Assembly (NCBI GenBank): GCA_024637195.1
Contig: JAGXFN010000005.1
Span: 1-63,368 of the forward strand
Origin: Arcobacter sp.
GTDB lineage: Bacteria > Campylobacterota > Campylobacteria > Campylobacterales > Sulfurimonadaceae
Direction of reading: 5' to 3'
Length of the DNA: 63,368 bases
Shown here: piece by piece, positions 43,566-52,511 of the stretch
Layout of the letters: every line of letters starts with the position of its first letter
Numbering within the stretch: the first letter of the stretch is position 1
The notes under the pieces: model-generated
The model's input: the letters and a program-made list of their open reading frames with translations, nothing else
Databases searched by the model: none
Told to the model about the DNA's origin: nothing
Position numbers and translations under genes: made by a program

Positions 43566-44546
43566 GTGAGTGAGATCAAAACACAAAAAATTACCTTCAA
43601 GGTATTTCGTTTCAACTCTGAAACTGACTATCTTCCGAGCTATATCAATTATGAGCTGGAAGTAACACATGAAGAGGTTGTTCTTGACATCTTGAACCGC
43701 ATCAAATGGGATATGGACGGATCGCTTTCTTATCGTCGCAGCTGTCGTCACGGCATCTGTGGTATCTGTTCTGTCAAGGTCGCAGGCAAGGCTATCCTCG
43801 CGTGCAAAGAGAATGTCCAAAGCCTGGCAGCTACCTACGGCAACGAGCTGGTCATCGAGCCGCTGAGTATCAAGCGCGCGATAAAAGACCTTATCATCGA
43901 CAAGGGAGACTTTTGGAGCAAGCATGACCAGATTAAGCCTTATCTGATCAGCGAAATCGAAGAGTATCCTGAGACAGAAAACCTGGTAACACCGGACGAA
44001 GCAGAAGCGCTTAATGAAGCGGACTACTGCATACAGTGTGGTGCCTGCCACTATTCCTGTCCTGCGCTCGAGATCAACGAGCAATTTATCGGGCCGGCTG
44101 CTTTTGCGAAGGCGTTCCGTTTTGAAGCAGACGTACGTGACGAAGCCGGAAATGCGCGTCTTGACATTGTCAATGCTCCTGAAGAAGGAGTCTGGGACTG
44201 TGTCAAATGTATGGAGTGTGCGGAAGTCTGTCCGAAAGACGTCAATCCTATCGAAAAGATCACCAAGCTTCACAATATGGTCTTTAGTGCAGGCATTGCT
44301 AAAAACAACATCGCAACGCGCCACGCGGTCTATTTCAAAGACTCTATAGCAAAACACGGTCAGCTTAATGAAGCCGGTCTGGTCATCTACTCTGAAAAAG
44401 GCTATGGGATGTACAAGCACCTTAAAGTCGGAGCAAAGATGATTGCCAAAGGCAAGGCGCATATCAATCCGTTTATCGTTCCAAAATCTGACAAGATGGA
44501 TGAGATCGCCAAGCTTGTCAAATCTTCGTCAACCGCGAAATTTTAA
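43566..44546 (+). CDS. sdhB: succinate dehydrogenase/fumarate reductase iron-sulfur subunit
   Basis: The GTG at 43566 is preceded by AAGGAG and defines a 326-residue protein. The [2Fe-2S] domain has C60, C65, C68 and C80 (SCRHGICGICSVKVAGKAILAC). Two further Cys groups, C155-C158-C161-C165 and C212-C215-C218-C222, hold the remaining clusters, giving the two-tetracluster pattern (CxxCxxCxxxCP twice) typical of the SdhE-class enzymes rather than the usual [3Fe-4S] set. It passes electrons from SdhA to SdhE. Spacing to sdhA is ten bases. Confidence 0.95.
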   Translation: MSEIKTQKITFKVFRFNSETDYLPSYINYELEVTHEEVVLDILNRIKWDMDGSLSYRRSCRHGICGICSVKVAGKAILACKENVQSLAATYGNELVIEPLSIKRAIKDLIIDKGDFWSKHDQIKPYLISEIEEYPETENLVTPDEAEALNEADYCIQCGACHYSCPALEINEQFIGPAAFAKAFRFEADVRDEAGNARLDIVNAPEEGVWDCVKCMECAEVCPKDVNPIEKITKLHNMVFSAGIAKNNIATRHAVYFKDSIAKHGQLNEAGLVIYSEKGYGMYKHLKVGAKMIAKGKAHINPFIVPKSDKMDEIAKLVKSSSTAKF

Positions 44547-44557
44547 GGAGCACAACA

Positions 44558-45436
44558 ATGTCTACACTAAAATATGCACTATTTACCGGTTGTACTGCAC
44601 GTCAAAGTACTCCCGAACAGATGATGTCAACGATGGCCATCGCTGAAAAGATGGGAATTGAGCTGGAGATCTTGGAAGAGGCGACCTGCTGCGGCGCTTC
44701 ACATCTTCAAGACTTCGACGACTTTTTGTCGCTTGTCCTGAATGCACGCAATATCTGCTACGCGGAAAAACGCGGTATGACAATGGTCACGATCTGCAAT
44801 ACCTGCCAGCTAAACACGATGATGACAAAACGCCGTCTTGACAAAGATCCTGAACTAAAGGCACGCGTCAATGAGAAGCTTGCAGAAGTCGGTCTTGAGT
44901 ATAAGGGCGAGTCTGAGATCAAGCACTTTTTATATGCGATCATCGACGACTTCGGTCTTGACAATCTAAAAAAGATGGTAGTCAAACCGCTCAGCGAGTT
45001 CAATATCGCACCTTTTTACGGATGTCACAATATCCGTCCCTCAGAGATACACGAAGAATCAAACGGGCACGAGAATGCCTATGCTCCGCACTCGCTGGAT
45101 GATCTTATCCTTGCCTGCGGCGGGGTCAGTGTCGATTATGAAGAGAAGAACAAATGCTGCGGTTTCCATGCAGAGCTTCAAGCGCCTCACACCGCAGCTG
45201 TTCTAACGGGCAATGCGATCATGGGCGCCATGGATAACAATGCCGACTGGATGGTAACGCCCTGCCCGCTTTGCCACCTTAAACTTGACACTCAGTATGA
45301 GCACGCTTCCAAGGCTGTTGGACGTGAGGTCAAGCTTCCGGTGCTTCATATGCAGCAGATGATAGGACTTGCATTTGGGATTTCAGGTAAGGAACTTGGC
45401 TTGCAGCACCACGTCAGTGAAGTAAACTTCGTATAA
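44558..45436 (+). CDS. HdrB-like subunit of the Sdh complex (SdhE/MfrE)
   Basis: The 292-residue protein has two cysteine-rich CCG domains: C12, C44/C45, C80, C83 and C156, C187, C200/C201, C236, C239. These bind a non-cubane [4Fe-4S] cluster in heterodisulfide reductase HdrB. In class E succinate/fumarate enzymes this subunit replaces the haem-bearing membrane anchors and contacts menaquinone or methylmenaquinone. There are no membrane helices, so membrane contact is peripheral. AAGGAG precedes the ATG. A bidirectional terminator follows. Confidence 0.92.
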   Translation: MSTLKYALFTGCTARQSTPEQMMSTMAIAEKMGIELEILEEATCCGASHLQDFDDFLSLVLNARNICYAEKRGMTMVTICNTCQLNTMMTKRRLDKDPELKARVNEKLAEVGLEYKGESEIKHFLYAIIDDFGLDNLKKMVVKPLSEFNIAPFYGCHNIRPSEIHEESNGHENAYAPHSLDDLILACGGVSVDYEEKNKCCGFHAELQAPHTAAVLTGNAIMGAMDNNADWMVTPCPLCHLKLDTQYEHASKAVGREVKLPVLHMQQMIGLAFGISGKELGLQHHVSEVNFV

Positions 45437-45440
45437 ATAC

Positions 45441-45474
45441 AAAAAACAATAAGGCATCTGCTTTATTGTTTTTT
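45441..45474 (+). terminator. sdhABE terminator (bidirectional)
   Basis: AAAAAACAATAAG (45441-45453) pairs fully with CTTTATTGTTTTTT (45461-45474) around a GCATCTG loop. The A and T tracts at the two feet make it usable from either strand. Confidence 0.85.
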
Positions 45475-45551
45475 CTCTCTCCAGTCAAATCTTTTTTCCA
45501 TCATATATAATTGACAAAAAATGCCATCGAAGTCCTGGTTTAAGAAAGACC

Positions 45552-45953
45552 TTAGAGCGCTTTTTTCAGCTGTTCTTTCAAGTCAGGATTGTCATTGAGC
45601 GTTTTCTTGAAAGCTTCTTGGTTTTGAAGCACATTTCGAAGCATTTTTTGAATGTGTTGCGGATCACTCATCATTTTTTTCTGCATCGCTTCTCTGAAAC
45701 GCAACTGCTCTTGCTGCATCTTTTTTTGATGCTCTTTCATCATCTTTTGCATTTCCGGGTCAGCCATCATTTTCTGAGTATCAGAATCCATCATGCCCAT
45801 CATGCCCATCATGTTTCGACTCTGCATCTCTTGGTTATTCATGCCCATACCCATTCCCATTCCGCTCTTTTGCATCATTCCCTCGCCATCTGCTGCATTA
45901 GCGATTAACGTCGCCGCGCTTACAGCCAATGCGATTGCTATCAATCGTTTCAT
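45552..45953 (-). CDS. methionine-rich periplasmic protein
   Basis: A signal peptide (MKRLIAIALAVSAATLIANA) precedes a mature chain with about a quarter methionine in its first half (GMGMGMGMNN, MMGMMGMMDSD, KMMADPEMQKMMKE) and a helical Gln/Lys-rich tail. Met-rich periplasmic stretches commonly bind Cu(I), so a copper buffer or chaperone is a fair guess. There is no His/Cys cluster and no copper transporter gene adjacent. It is a single gene. Confidence 0.75.
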   Translation of the reverse strand: MKRLIAIALAVSAATLIANAADGEGMMQKSGMGMGMGMNNQEMQSRNMMGMMGMMDSDTQKMMADPEMQKMMKEHQKKMQQEQLRFREAMQKKMMSDPQHIQKMLRNVLQNQEAFKKTLNDNPDLKEQLKKAL

Positions 45954-46084
45954 TTTTATTCCTTTATAATGTGATTTTTGTTTGAAGATCCATTATAAGG
46001 GCGCCGATGTTAAATACCAATTAAAATTTGTTTTTATTTATTTTAAAAAGATAGAAGAAAGGGGGATTGTCTCACGAAGGCGAT

Positions 46085-46106
46085 AAAACAGCCTTTAGGC
46101 CGTTTT
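46085..46106 (-). terminator. terminator of the SdhB/SdhE-like chimera gene
   Basis: AAAACAGCC (46085-46093) and GGCCGTTTT (46098-46106) form a stem with one wobble pair and a TTTA loop; on the minus strand the hairpin ends in a TTTT foot. It follows the minus-strand gene ending at 46125. Confidence 0.7.
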
Positions 46107-46124
46107 ACTTAGTCTAGCCGGCAT

Positions 46125-47252
46125 TTACACGAAAGAGATTTTTACTTTATGATCGTTGAAACCAAGCTTCTTCCTGTCTTTTTCGCCTTCAAGCAGCTGG
46201 ATAAACTGATCTTGCGAGATGACTCCCAATCCTATCTCCCGACCGGTAAGACGCTGCATTTTCTCTTGATTTTTATCAAAAAAGTCACGCGTCTTTTCAT
46301 TTTTCACAAGGATAAAATCGGCATTTTTGTCCATTGCCTGAAGCAGTATGTCGCCTGCAATCTTATAAGAGAAGCTTTTATCCACACGCTGTGAATGCGG
46401 GACCAAATCCTCATGCTTGGCCGCAATATCGATGTAGGCGGCTCCGCTTTGTCTCACAAGAGACTCTATTCCGTCTGAGTTCGCACCCTCATACGTAGCG
46501 ATATTAAATCCTGAAAAATTTTGGCTCACCGTGATGGAAGCTTCTTCACTCTGCACCATTGATGTTTCAAAAGCACTTGCTCTTTTTTGAAAAAAACCGC
46601 CGATAGCCTTGCCTATCTTTGTCTTTGCTATCGGTGTGATGTTTTCCATACATTTTTTCAGGAGATTTTCTATTTTCTCTTCGTCTTTTGGCTCATAGTT
46701 GAAGAGCCTGTTTTGCAGCGAGGAGTGGTACCAGATGCCATTGTCTTTATCACTGATCAGGCAAAGGATCTCATCCTCGATCTCCGGGCGTTTCTCAATG
46801 ATCTCTGCCGCCATCAGCAGGACATGATCGCCGATGTACTCTCGTTTGTAGTTAAGAGTGTTGGAGGCAAAATAGTGCAGTTCTGTACGCTTCAGAGCAT
46901 TCACTTTTTCATCAGCCGTGATATATGCAGACAAGAGATCGAGCTTAGACACAAGATCGCTCTTGTCGATCTGAAGGTCTTTGTAGGCTAGAAACTCGCT
47001 CACCGGGTCTATAGTAAGTGCTTTGCCGCACCTGCTCACGACATCTGCTATACGCTCGCTCGATCTTAAAAAATATTGATTTATTTTACATATGTCATCT
47101 TTGTCAAACCCAAAGGCTTGACTCTTGTTTATTGACTCTAACATATCATCTATTGTCTCATCTGCGCTGTACTCAAGAACATGCTTTGTGTAATAGGGAA
47201 GATAGTCTGTTCGACTGTCAAACCTAAATAACTCTACCTCTATCTTAGCCAT
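46125..47252 (-). CDS. SdhB-N/SdhE-C chimeric protein without cluster cysteines
   Basis: The ATG at 47252 has GGGAG upstream. Residues 1-105 align with SdhB from this window: ELFRFDSRTDYLPYYTKHVL against KVFRFNSETDYLPSYINYEL, and LTIDPVSEFLAYKDLQIDK against LVIEPLSIKRAIKDLIIDK. Residues 299-375 align with the end of SdhE: AMDKNADFILV against AMDNNADWMVT, GREIGLGV against GREVKLPV, and a shared LG..xH.V...FV finish. The four [2Fe-2S] cysteines and the CCG cysteines are absent. The middle is unique and helical. It may be the family annotated as DUF5644/HdrB C-terminal. A structural or assembly role with the Sdh complex is inferred. Confidence 0.8.
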   Translation of the reverse strand: MAKIEVELFRFDSRTDYLPYYTKHVLEYSADETIDDMLESINKSQAFGFDKDDICKINQYFLRSSERIADVVSRCGKALTIDPVSEFLAYKDLQIDKSDLVSKLDLLSAYITADEKVNALKRTELHYFASNTLNYKREYIGDHVLLMAAEIIEKRPEIEDEILCLISDKDNGIWYHSSLQNRLFNYEPKDEEKIENLLKKCMENITPIAKTKIGKAIGGFFQKRASAFETSMVQSEEASITVSQNFSGFNIATYEGANSDGIESLVRQSGAAYIDIAAKHEDLVPHSQRVDKSFSYKIAGDILLQAMDKNADFILVKNEKTRDFFDKNQEKMQRLTGREIGLGVISQDQFIQLLEGEKDRKKLGFNDHKVKISFV

Positions 47253-47445
47253 TATATGAACTCCCAAAGACTTAAATTCCGCTATTATAATATAAAAAAT
47301 TAAAATAATATCATGCTATAAATGTAGTTGTAAACTTTTAATTATCATGCAAGAATAAGAGCCTGAGTTTAAGTTCTTCTCCTATAGAATGGAGCGTTTC
47401 ATGCAGTGTACTCACTGTAAATCAAAATAAAAACCAGAGGACACT

Positions 47446-47697
47446 ATGCAACTCGAAAGCTTAATTATCATCTTGGTCATCGGCGCACTTGCGGGATGGC
47501 TTGCGGGCAATATCATGAAAGGAAGAGGCTTCGGCATCATTGGAAACATTATCGTGGGAATTGTCGGTGCTGTGCTTGGCGGTTATCTCTTCAACTTCTT
47601 GGGCATTGCGGCGGCCGGACTGATAGGTGCGTTGATTACGGCAACTGTAGGCGCTGTTGTCTTGCTCTTTGTCGTTGGCATCATCAAAAAAAGTTAA
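47446..47697 (+). CDS. GlsB/YeaQ/YmgE-family membrane protein
   Basis: This 83-residue, very Gly-rich protein has three short membrane segments (ALAGWLAGNIMKGRGFGIIG then NIIVGIVGAVLGGYLF). It fits the GlsB/YeaQ/YmgE (transglycosylase-associated, stress-induced) family. GAGGACA precedes the ATG. A CAGTG-TACT-CACTG dyad lies about 25 bases upstream of the ribosome site. The molecular role of the family is unclear. Confidence 0.88.
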   Translation: MQLESLIIILVIGALAGWLAGNIMKGRGFGIIGNIIVGIVGAVLGGYLFNFLGIAAAGLIGALITATVGAVVLLFVVGIIKKS

Positions 47698-47789
47698 AAA
47701 AACTTCATCCGGGCTTGATCTAGTAATGTTCATTAAGCCCATCCACACCCCCACTTGGATAAAATTCATAAAAAATATCAGGAATCGTT

Positions 47790-48560
47790 TTGTCAATAGA
47801 AATCATTTCATGGAACGTCAACGGAATCCGCGCCGTCTCCACTAAAAAAGCACTCAAATGGATAGATGAAAGAGCACCCGAAATCCTCTGCCTTCAAGAG
47901 ATAAAAGCCCTTGAAGAGCAGATCCCCGATGATCTTTTTGATCTGCAGTATGCTAACCGCGCCGTTAACAGTGCTGACAAAAAAGGCTACTCCGGCACCG
48001 CTACTTTCTCAAGGAGTGTGCCTCTTTATACTCAAAACAGGCATGAGATAGACCTTGGTCGGGAGGGACGTATAGTCGAGCAGGACTTTGGCGACTTTGT
48101 ACTTTTAAATGTCTACTTCCCCAATGGGCAGAAAAATGATGAGCGTCTCAGTGTCAAGATGAAGTTTTATGATGATTTTTTCACCCATTGCCAAGCCTTG
48201 CGCGAAGAAGGGAAGTCGATTATTATATGCGGCGATGTCAATACCGCCCACAAAGAGATCGATCTCAAAAATCCAAAAGCCAACTCTAAGACATCGGGAT
48301 TTTTGCCGATAGAGCGCGAATGGATGGACAAACTGGTCGCACACGGTTATGTCGATACATTCCGGTATGTTCACGGGGAGCGTGAAGAGGAGTATAGCTG
48401 GTGGTCTTACCGCTCGGGTGCGCGCATCAAAAATGTGGGATGGAGAATAGACTACTTTTTTATATCAGAAGACCTGGTCGAGTGTCTTGAAGATGCCTTT
48501 ATCCTCCAGGAGGTAGAAGGCTCAGACCACTGTCCCGTAGGGATCAGGCTTGATATTTAA
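47790..48560 (+). CDS. xthA: exodeoxyribonuclease III
   Basis: XthA is an AP endonuclease and 3'-5' exonuclease in base-excision repair. The TTG start at 47790 follows CAGGAA and gives the family N-terminus MSIEIISWNVNGIRAV. Catalytic residues sit in LCLQEIKALEEQIP (Glu), VYFPNG, ICGDVNTAHKEIDL (Asp/Asn) and GSDHCPV (Asp/His). The 256 residues are normal. A hairpin terminator overlaps its stop. Confidence 0.95.
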   Translation: MSIEIISWNVNGIRAVSTKKALKWIDERAPEILCLQEIKALEEQIPDDLFDLQYANRAVNSADKKGYSGTATFSRSVPLYTQNRHEIDLGREGRIVEQDFGDFVLLNVYFPNGQKNDERLSVKMKFYDDFFTHCQALREEGKSIIICGDVNTAHKEIDLKNPKANSKTSGFLPIEREWMDKLVAHGYVDTFRYVHGEREEEYSWWSYRSGARIKNVGWRIDYFFISEDLVECLEDAFILQEVEGSDHCPVGIRLDI

Positions 48561-48590
48561 ATTACTATATAAAAAACTATATAGTAATTT
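48559..48590. terminator. bidirectional terminator between xthA and mog
   Basis: AAATTACTATATA (48559-48571) and TATATAGTAATTT (48578-48590) are perfect inverted repeats with an AAAAAC loop and A/T tracts at the feet. It separates convergent xthA and mog. The half-sites repeat the palindrome in front of the RHH-like gene at 4822-4835. Confidence 0.75.
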
Positions 48591-48596
48591 TTATGC

Positions 48597-49130
48597 CTAT
48601 TTTGCCTTTGGACGGAAGGCTTTTATTACCTCTTCGTTGCACTCCAAATAAGGCCCTTCGATAAGGTCGATGCAGTAGGGAACAGCCGGAAAGACGGCAT
48701 CCAAACACTCTCTGATGGACTTGGGTTTTCCCGGAAGATTAATGATCAGTGACTTTGCGCGTATCCCTGCCGTCTGGCGCGACAAGATAGCTGTCGGCAC
48801 AAATTTGAGACTTTCCTGGCGCATTAGCTCGCCAAATCCCGGCATCATCTTTTCGCAGACGTTTTGTGTTGCTTCGGGCGTCACATCGCGCAAGGCCGGA
48901 CCTGTTCCTCCGGTTGTGACTACAAGACAGCACCCCTGCTCATCGCAAAGCTCAATCATCGCCTTTTCGATCTCTGCCTGCTCATCGGGAACACAGCGGT
49001 AGACCTCTTCCCATTCAGAAAGAAGATAATCATTCATCGTATCTATGATCGCTTTGCCGGAGATATCCTCATACACTCCTGCGCTTGCACGGTCCGAGGC
49101 GGTTATGATCCCAATCTTAATCTTGCTCAT
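48597..49130 (-). CDS. mog: molybdopterin adenylyltransferase Mog
   Basis: Mog adenylates molybdopterin before molybdenum insertion, feeding molybdoenzymes such as formate dehydrogenase or nitrate reductase. The ATG at 49130 has AAAGGAAA upstream; a longer start lies within bioV. Motifs are IGIITASDRASAGVYEDISG at the N-terminus, VVTTGGTGPALRDVTPEAT near 72-90, and INLPGKPKSIRECLDAVFPA near 130. It has 177 residues and overlaps the end of bioV. Confidence 0.93.
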   Translation of the reverse strand: MSKIKIGIITASDRASAGVYEDISGKAIIDTMNDYLLSEWEEVYRCVPDEQAEIEKAMIELCDEQGCCLVVTTGGTGPALRDVTPEATQNVCEKMMPGFGELMRQESLKFVPTAILSRQTAGIRAKSLIINLPGKPKSIRECLDAVFPAVPYCIDLIEGPYLECNEEVIKAFRPKAK

Positions 49131-49650
49131 TTTTTTCCTTTGTTTGTAATGTGTGTCCTGCATGGTTTATCATATAGGTCGTCGCATAGGGCAGGAAAAA
49201 GGCTTTTGTTTTTTCCGGATCAATGATCCGGTCTTCGCTTCCCAGGTAGACCTCTATTTCAATGCCTCTTTCTTTCAAAGCTCTGAGCTGATCCGTTTTC
49301 CACTCATAATAAAGCAGTTCGCGCAGCTGCGCTTCGCTGCCCTGCTCTATAACAATGCTCTCGTCAATCCGGCCAGGCAAAAAGCATGAATCCAGAAAGT
49401 TCTTCAGATAGGCCTGCTTCTCTTTTAGAAAATAGATCATCTGCATACGTTTGAACTTTTCGTTTTTATCATGAAAAAAAGCGGGCGAAAAAAGCTGCAG
49501 CGTGTCGATGCGTTTTTTGCTCAGTAGCACCTCTTCCAAAGCCTTGATCGCGCCATAAGAAAAACCCGCGATCGTGTACTCCGACTCTTTAAGATAGGGG
49601 TCAAAGAGCGTCTTGTCATGCGAAAGCGAAAAGCCGCTATAGAAGGTCAT
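49117..49650 (-). CDS. bioV: pimeloyl-ACP methyl ester esterase BioV
   Basis: BioV frees pimeloyl-ACP from its methyl ester in biotin synthesis and is known from Helicobacter as a replacement for BioH. The 177-residue alpha/beta hydrolase has the nucleophile S31 in IAGFSYGAIKALEE, an acid in YLGSEDRIIDPEKTK, and a C-terminal His in INHAGHTL. The small size and compact lid fit BioV. It overlaps the ftsH-like gene upstream and mog downstream. Confidence 0.85.
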   Translation of the reverse strand: MTFYSGFSLSHDKTLFDPYLKESEYTIAGFSYGAIKALEEVLLSKKRIDTLQLFSPAFFHDKNEKFKRMQMIYFLKEKQAYLKNFLDSCFLPGRIDESIVIEQGSEAQLRELLYYEWKTDQLRALKERGIEIEVYLGSEDRIIDPEKTKAFFLPYATTYMINHAGHTLQTKEKNEQD

Positions 49651-51274
49651 CCATCACTTTCTTTATCTGCTCTTTGTGAATCTGCTCTTTTGCGATCAGT
49701 TCACTTTGGAGTGCTTTTACCTGAACGCTCATGCCGTTTAGGAACTCTTTTGTCTCGCCATAAAGCTTGTTGATCAGATGTGCATTGTCTTTTGGCGACG
49801 AAATGATCTGATCGCCCATTCCGTAGTTTTCCAGCACAAGCTGAACGATCTTTTTAGCCTCTTTAAGGTCTTCGGATACATTGCTTGAGTGTTCGCCGTA
49901 GTGGATCTCGCAGATCGCCATGCCCGAGAGCATAACCTTTATGTAGGCGAAGAGCTTATGCTTGCTCACCAGGTCGACATCATAGGGTTTCAGTCCGTCA
50001 TTGATCATCGTAAACTTCTCAAAGGGAACCTCAAACCAATACGCGCTGAGTGCCTTGGCTGACTGGTAAAGAGCTTGAAGATCTTGCTCTTCGGCGCTGT
50101 AGCTTTTCACCTTGCGTTTTCCGAAGACGACCTTGTCTTTTACCGCAAGGATCTCTTCCATCGAAATGCTTTTTTTGTCATGGCGCAGGGCTTCAAGAGC
50201 GGCTTCATTAACCAATGTCGCCAAAGAAGCGCCGTTAAAACCAATCGTCATCCTTGAGATCTCTTTTGTGTCAACATGATGCGGCAGATTTTCAAAATAT
50301 TTGTCGATGATCGCTTCGCGCTCGTCTACAGTAGGAAGGTCAACAAAGATGCGGCGGTCAAAACGCCCTGAACGAAGAAGCGCTGTGTCGAGAACATCGA
50401 TCTTGTTTGTCGCCGCGATCACAACGACTCCGCTGGAATCCTCAAAGCCGTCCATCTCGGTCAAAAGCTGGTTTAGTGTCGCCTCGCGCTCATCGTTACG
50501 GCTGGCTCCGCGCATACGCCCGACAGCATCGATCTCATCAATAAAGATGATGGAAGGCGCATTCCGCTTGGCCTGGACAAAGAGTTCACGCACACGTTTT
50601 GCACCCATACCGACATAGATCTGCACAAACGAAGCTCCACTTTGATAATAAAAGGGCACATTTGCTTCGCCGGCAACGGCTTTGGCAATCATAGTTTTGC
50701 CCACACCCGGAGGTCCGACCAGCAAAACTCCGCGTGGCATTCTTGCTCCGAAGTTTTTGTATTTTTTAGGAAAACGCAAAAAGTCAATGATCTCTTCAAG
50801 CTCTTCTTTTACCCCGGAAATACCGCCGACGTCTTTGAAGGTAATGTCCGAATGAGAAGGCGAGATTGGATCGCTAAGTCCTAAAGAAGAGCTCCCAGCG
50901 GATACCTGTTTTGTGCTTTCATGCTTTTTTTTGAAGCCAAAGCGATAGAGCACTCCGCCAAAGATCAAGATAAAGGTCAATGTCATGAGTGTCTGCACGA
51001 CATAGTTGCCTGAACTTGTCTCCACGGGAACACGAGAAAGAAGCTGTTTGTCAATCATCACCGTAGGAATTCGGTAGGTCTCTTCATCTGTCACCAGATA
51101 GATCTTTTCATCCGCTAAGATGGCTCGTTTTATCAGTCCTTGCTCTAAAAGTTCGCTGCTTTTGTCCAAAGTGATCGGCACGCTGTTGTCTCGTAAAATT
51201 GCAAAAACAAAAAGCCCCAGTAATATTCCGGCTGAGAAATAAAGCACCCAGCGGTTTGTCTTAGAGTCTGGCAT
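49637..51274 (-). CDS. FtsH-like AAA+ protein lacking the protease motif
   Basis: The domain order is that of FtsH: two membrane helices (about 8-26 and 92-110) around a small periplasmic domain, an AAA+ domain with Walker A GPPGVGKT (187-194), Walker B IIFIDEID (242-249) and the second region of homology ending RSGRFDRR (301-308), then the helical C-terminal domain. The zinc HEAGH expected near 404-408 reads QSAKA, so it cannot be an active protease. The pore motif FVQIYVG (217-222) is FtsH-like (FVGVG-type). It is probably a membrane unfoldase or an FtsH partner. Confidence 0.88.
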   Translation of the reverse strand: MPDSKTNRWVLYFSAGILLGLFVFAILRDNSVPITLDKSSELLEQGLIKRAILADEKIYLVTDEETYRIPTVMIDKQLLSRVPVETSSGNYVVQTLMTLTFILIFGGVLYRFGFKKKHESTKQVSAGSSSLGLSDPISPSHSDITFKDVGGISGVKEELEEIIDFLRFPKKYKNFGARMPRGVLLVGPPGVGKTMIAKAVAGEANVPFYYQSGASFVQIYVGMGAKRVRELFVQAKRNAPSIIFIDEIDAVGRMRGASRNDEREATLNQLLTEMDGFEDSSGVVVIAATNKIDVLDTALLRSGRFDRRIFVDLPTVDEREAIIDKYFENLPHHVDTKEISRMTIGFNGASLATLVNEAALEALRHDKKSISMEEILAVKDKVVFGKRKVKSYSAEEQDLQALYQSAKALSAYWFEVPFEKFTMINDGLKPYDVDLVSKHKLFAYIKVMLSGMAICEIHYGEHSSNVSEDLKEAKKIVQLVLENYGMGDQIISSPKDNAHLINKLYGETKEFLNGMSVQVKALQSELIAKEQIHKEQIKKVMDDLL

Positions 51275-52511
51275 AGTTTACCTCCTCGTTAATCTCGTAC
51301 TCGTCTATGGTGATCCAGTTGCCGCTAAGATCATGCTCGCATTCGACCTCGACACGGTTGAAAAACTGGTCCAGTCCGGTGTATATCCCCTCTTTTTCAC
51401 TTTCGATCAACACTTCCAAAGGTCCCTTGTGTGTTTTTCTGAACTCAAGATTGTTGCTCTTGATCAAGTCGGTCAGTTCACTCATGCGCTCTTTTGAAAC
51501 GAGACCGTTGATCTCGCCCTTCATCGTCGCAGAGGGTGTACCGTCGCGCTTGGAGTAGGTAAAGGCGTGAACATGGGTCAAAGGCATCTCTTTGAGGTTT
51601 GCCATCGCCTCTTTCCACAGAGCATCGGTTTCGCCTGGATGGCCGACAATAAAGTCTGTTCCCAGAGCAAACCCTTTTTGGGAAAGTTCGTTAAGAAGCT
51701 TTATGTCGCTCTCGACACGGTTTCTTCTGTTCATGATGCGGAGCATCTCCTGGGAACTGTGCTGAATGGCGACATGCAGATGTTTTTCCAGCCACGGTTC
51801 GCCCAGAAGCTCTTTAAACTCCGGCGTTATCTGGATGGGTTCCATACTTCCAATGCGGATGCGTCGCACACCCTTGATCTGAGACATCCGCTTAAGCAGT
51901 CCTGCCATCGATGTTTTTTCGCCCTGCCCATAGGAGCCGACATTGGTTCCCGTAAGAACAAACTCTCCAAAGCCGTTGGCCGCCAGACGTCGTATCTGTT
52001 CAAGTATCTTCTCTTCGTCATGGCTTCGTGCGTCGCCGCGCACAAAGGGGATGATGCAGTAGGAGCAGCGGAAGTTGCACCCTTCTTGGACCTTGATAAA
52101 GGCGCGCGATTTTCCGACAAACTCTTCGACAACCGTATCGTCGATGAAGTCCAAATCGCCGATCTCGTAAAACTTGCTCTCTTTTTTGAGCATCTCGTTA
52201 ATCTTGGCTTTTTCGGACTGTCCAAAGACTCCGAAGACCTTGTTTGCCTCGAAAAGCGACTCGCCTTTGGTATGAGCACCGCAGCCGGTCAGGTAGACTT
52301 TCGCCCCCATCTTGTTGGCCGAGTTGACATAACCGCGAACCCCGCTGTCCGCACCGTTGGTCACCGTGCAAGAGTTAACGATGATGATGTCTGCCTCATT
52401 CTCGTCTTCGATGATCTCAAAATCTTTCAGATGCGAGAGCATGACCTGGGAGTCAAAAAGATTGGTCCGGCATCCGAAGGTCTTAATAAATACTTTTTGT
52501 TTGTTTGTCAT
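51261..52511 (-). CDS. mtaB: tRNA t6A37 methylthiotransferase MtaB
   Basis: MtaB adds a methylthio group to t6A37 of ANN-decoding tRNAs using radical SAM chemistry. The N-terminal UPF0004 domain has Cys in KTFGCRTNLFDSQ, VNSCTVTN and LTGCGAHTKG. The radical SAM triad is CNFRCSYC near 145-152. TRAM-like residues close the C-terminus. The 416 residues fit MtaB rather than MiaB or RimO. The start overlaps the mscS stop by one base, the end overlaps the ftsH-like gene. Confidence 0.93.
   Translation of the reverse strand: MTNKQKVFIKTFGCRTNLFDSQVMLSHLKDFEIIEDENEADIIIVNSCTVTNGADSGVRGYVNSANKMGAKVYLTGCGAHTKGESLFEANKVFGVFGQSEKAKINEMLKKESKFYEIGDLDFIDDTVVEEFVGKSRAFIKVQEGCNFRCSYCIIPFVRGDARSHDEEKILEQIRRLAANGFGEFVLTGTNVGSYGQGEKTSMAGLLKRMSQIKGVRRIRIGSMEPIQITPEFKELLGEPWLEKHLHVAIQHSSQEMLRIMNRRNRVESDIKLLNELSQKGFALGTDFIVGHPGETDALWKEAMANLKEMPLTHVHAFTYSKRDGTPSATMKGEINGLVSKERMSELTDLIKSNNLEFRKTHKGPLEVLIESEKEGIYTGLDQFFNRVEVECEHDLSGNWITIDEYEINEEVNYARL

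Noticed and set aside
43542..44462. 306-codon minus-strand frame opposite sdhB
   Set aside because: SdhB with all its cluster cysteines is certain on the plus strand; the antisense frame is Val/Arg-rich and unlike a protein family.
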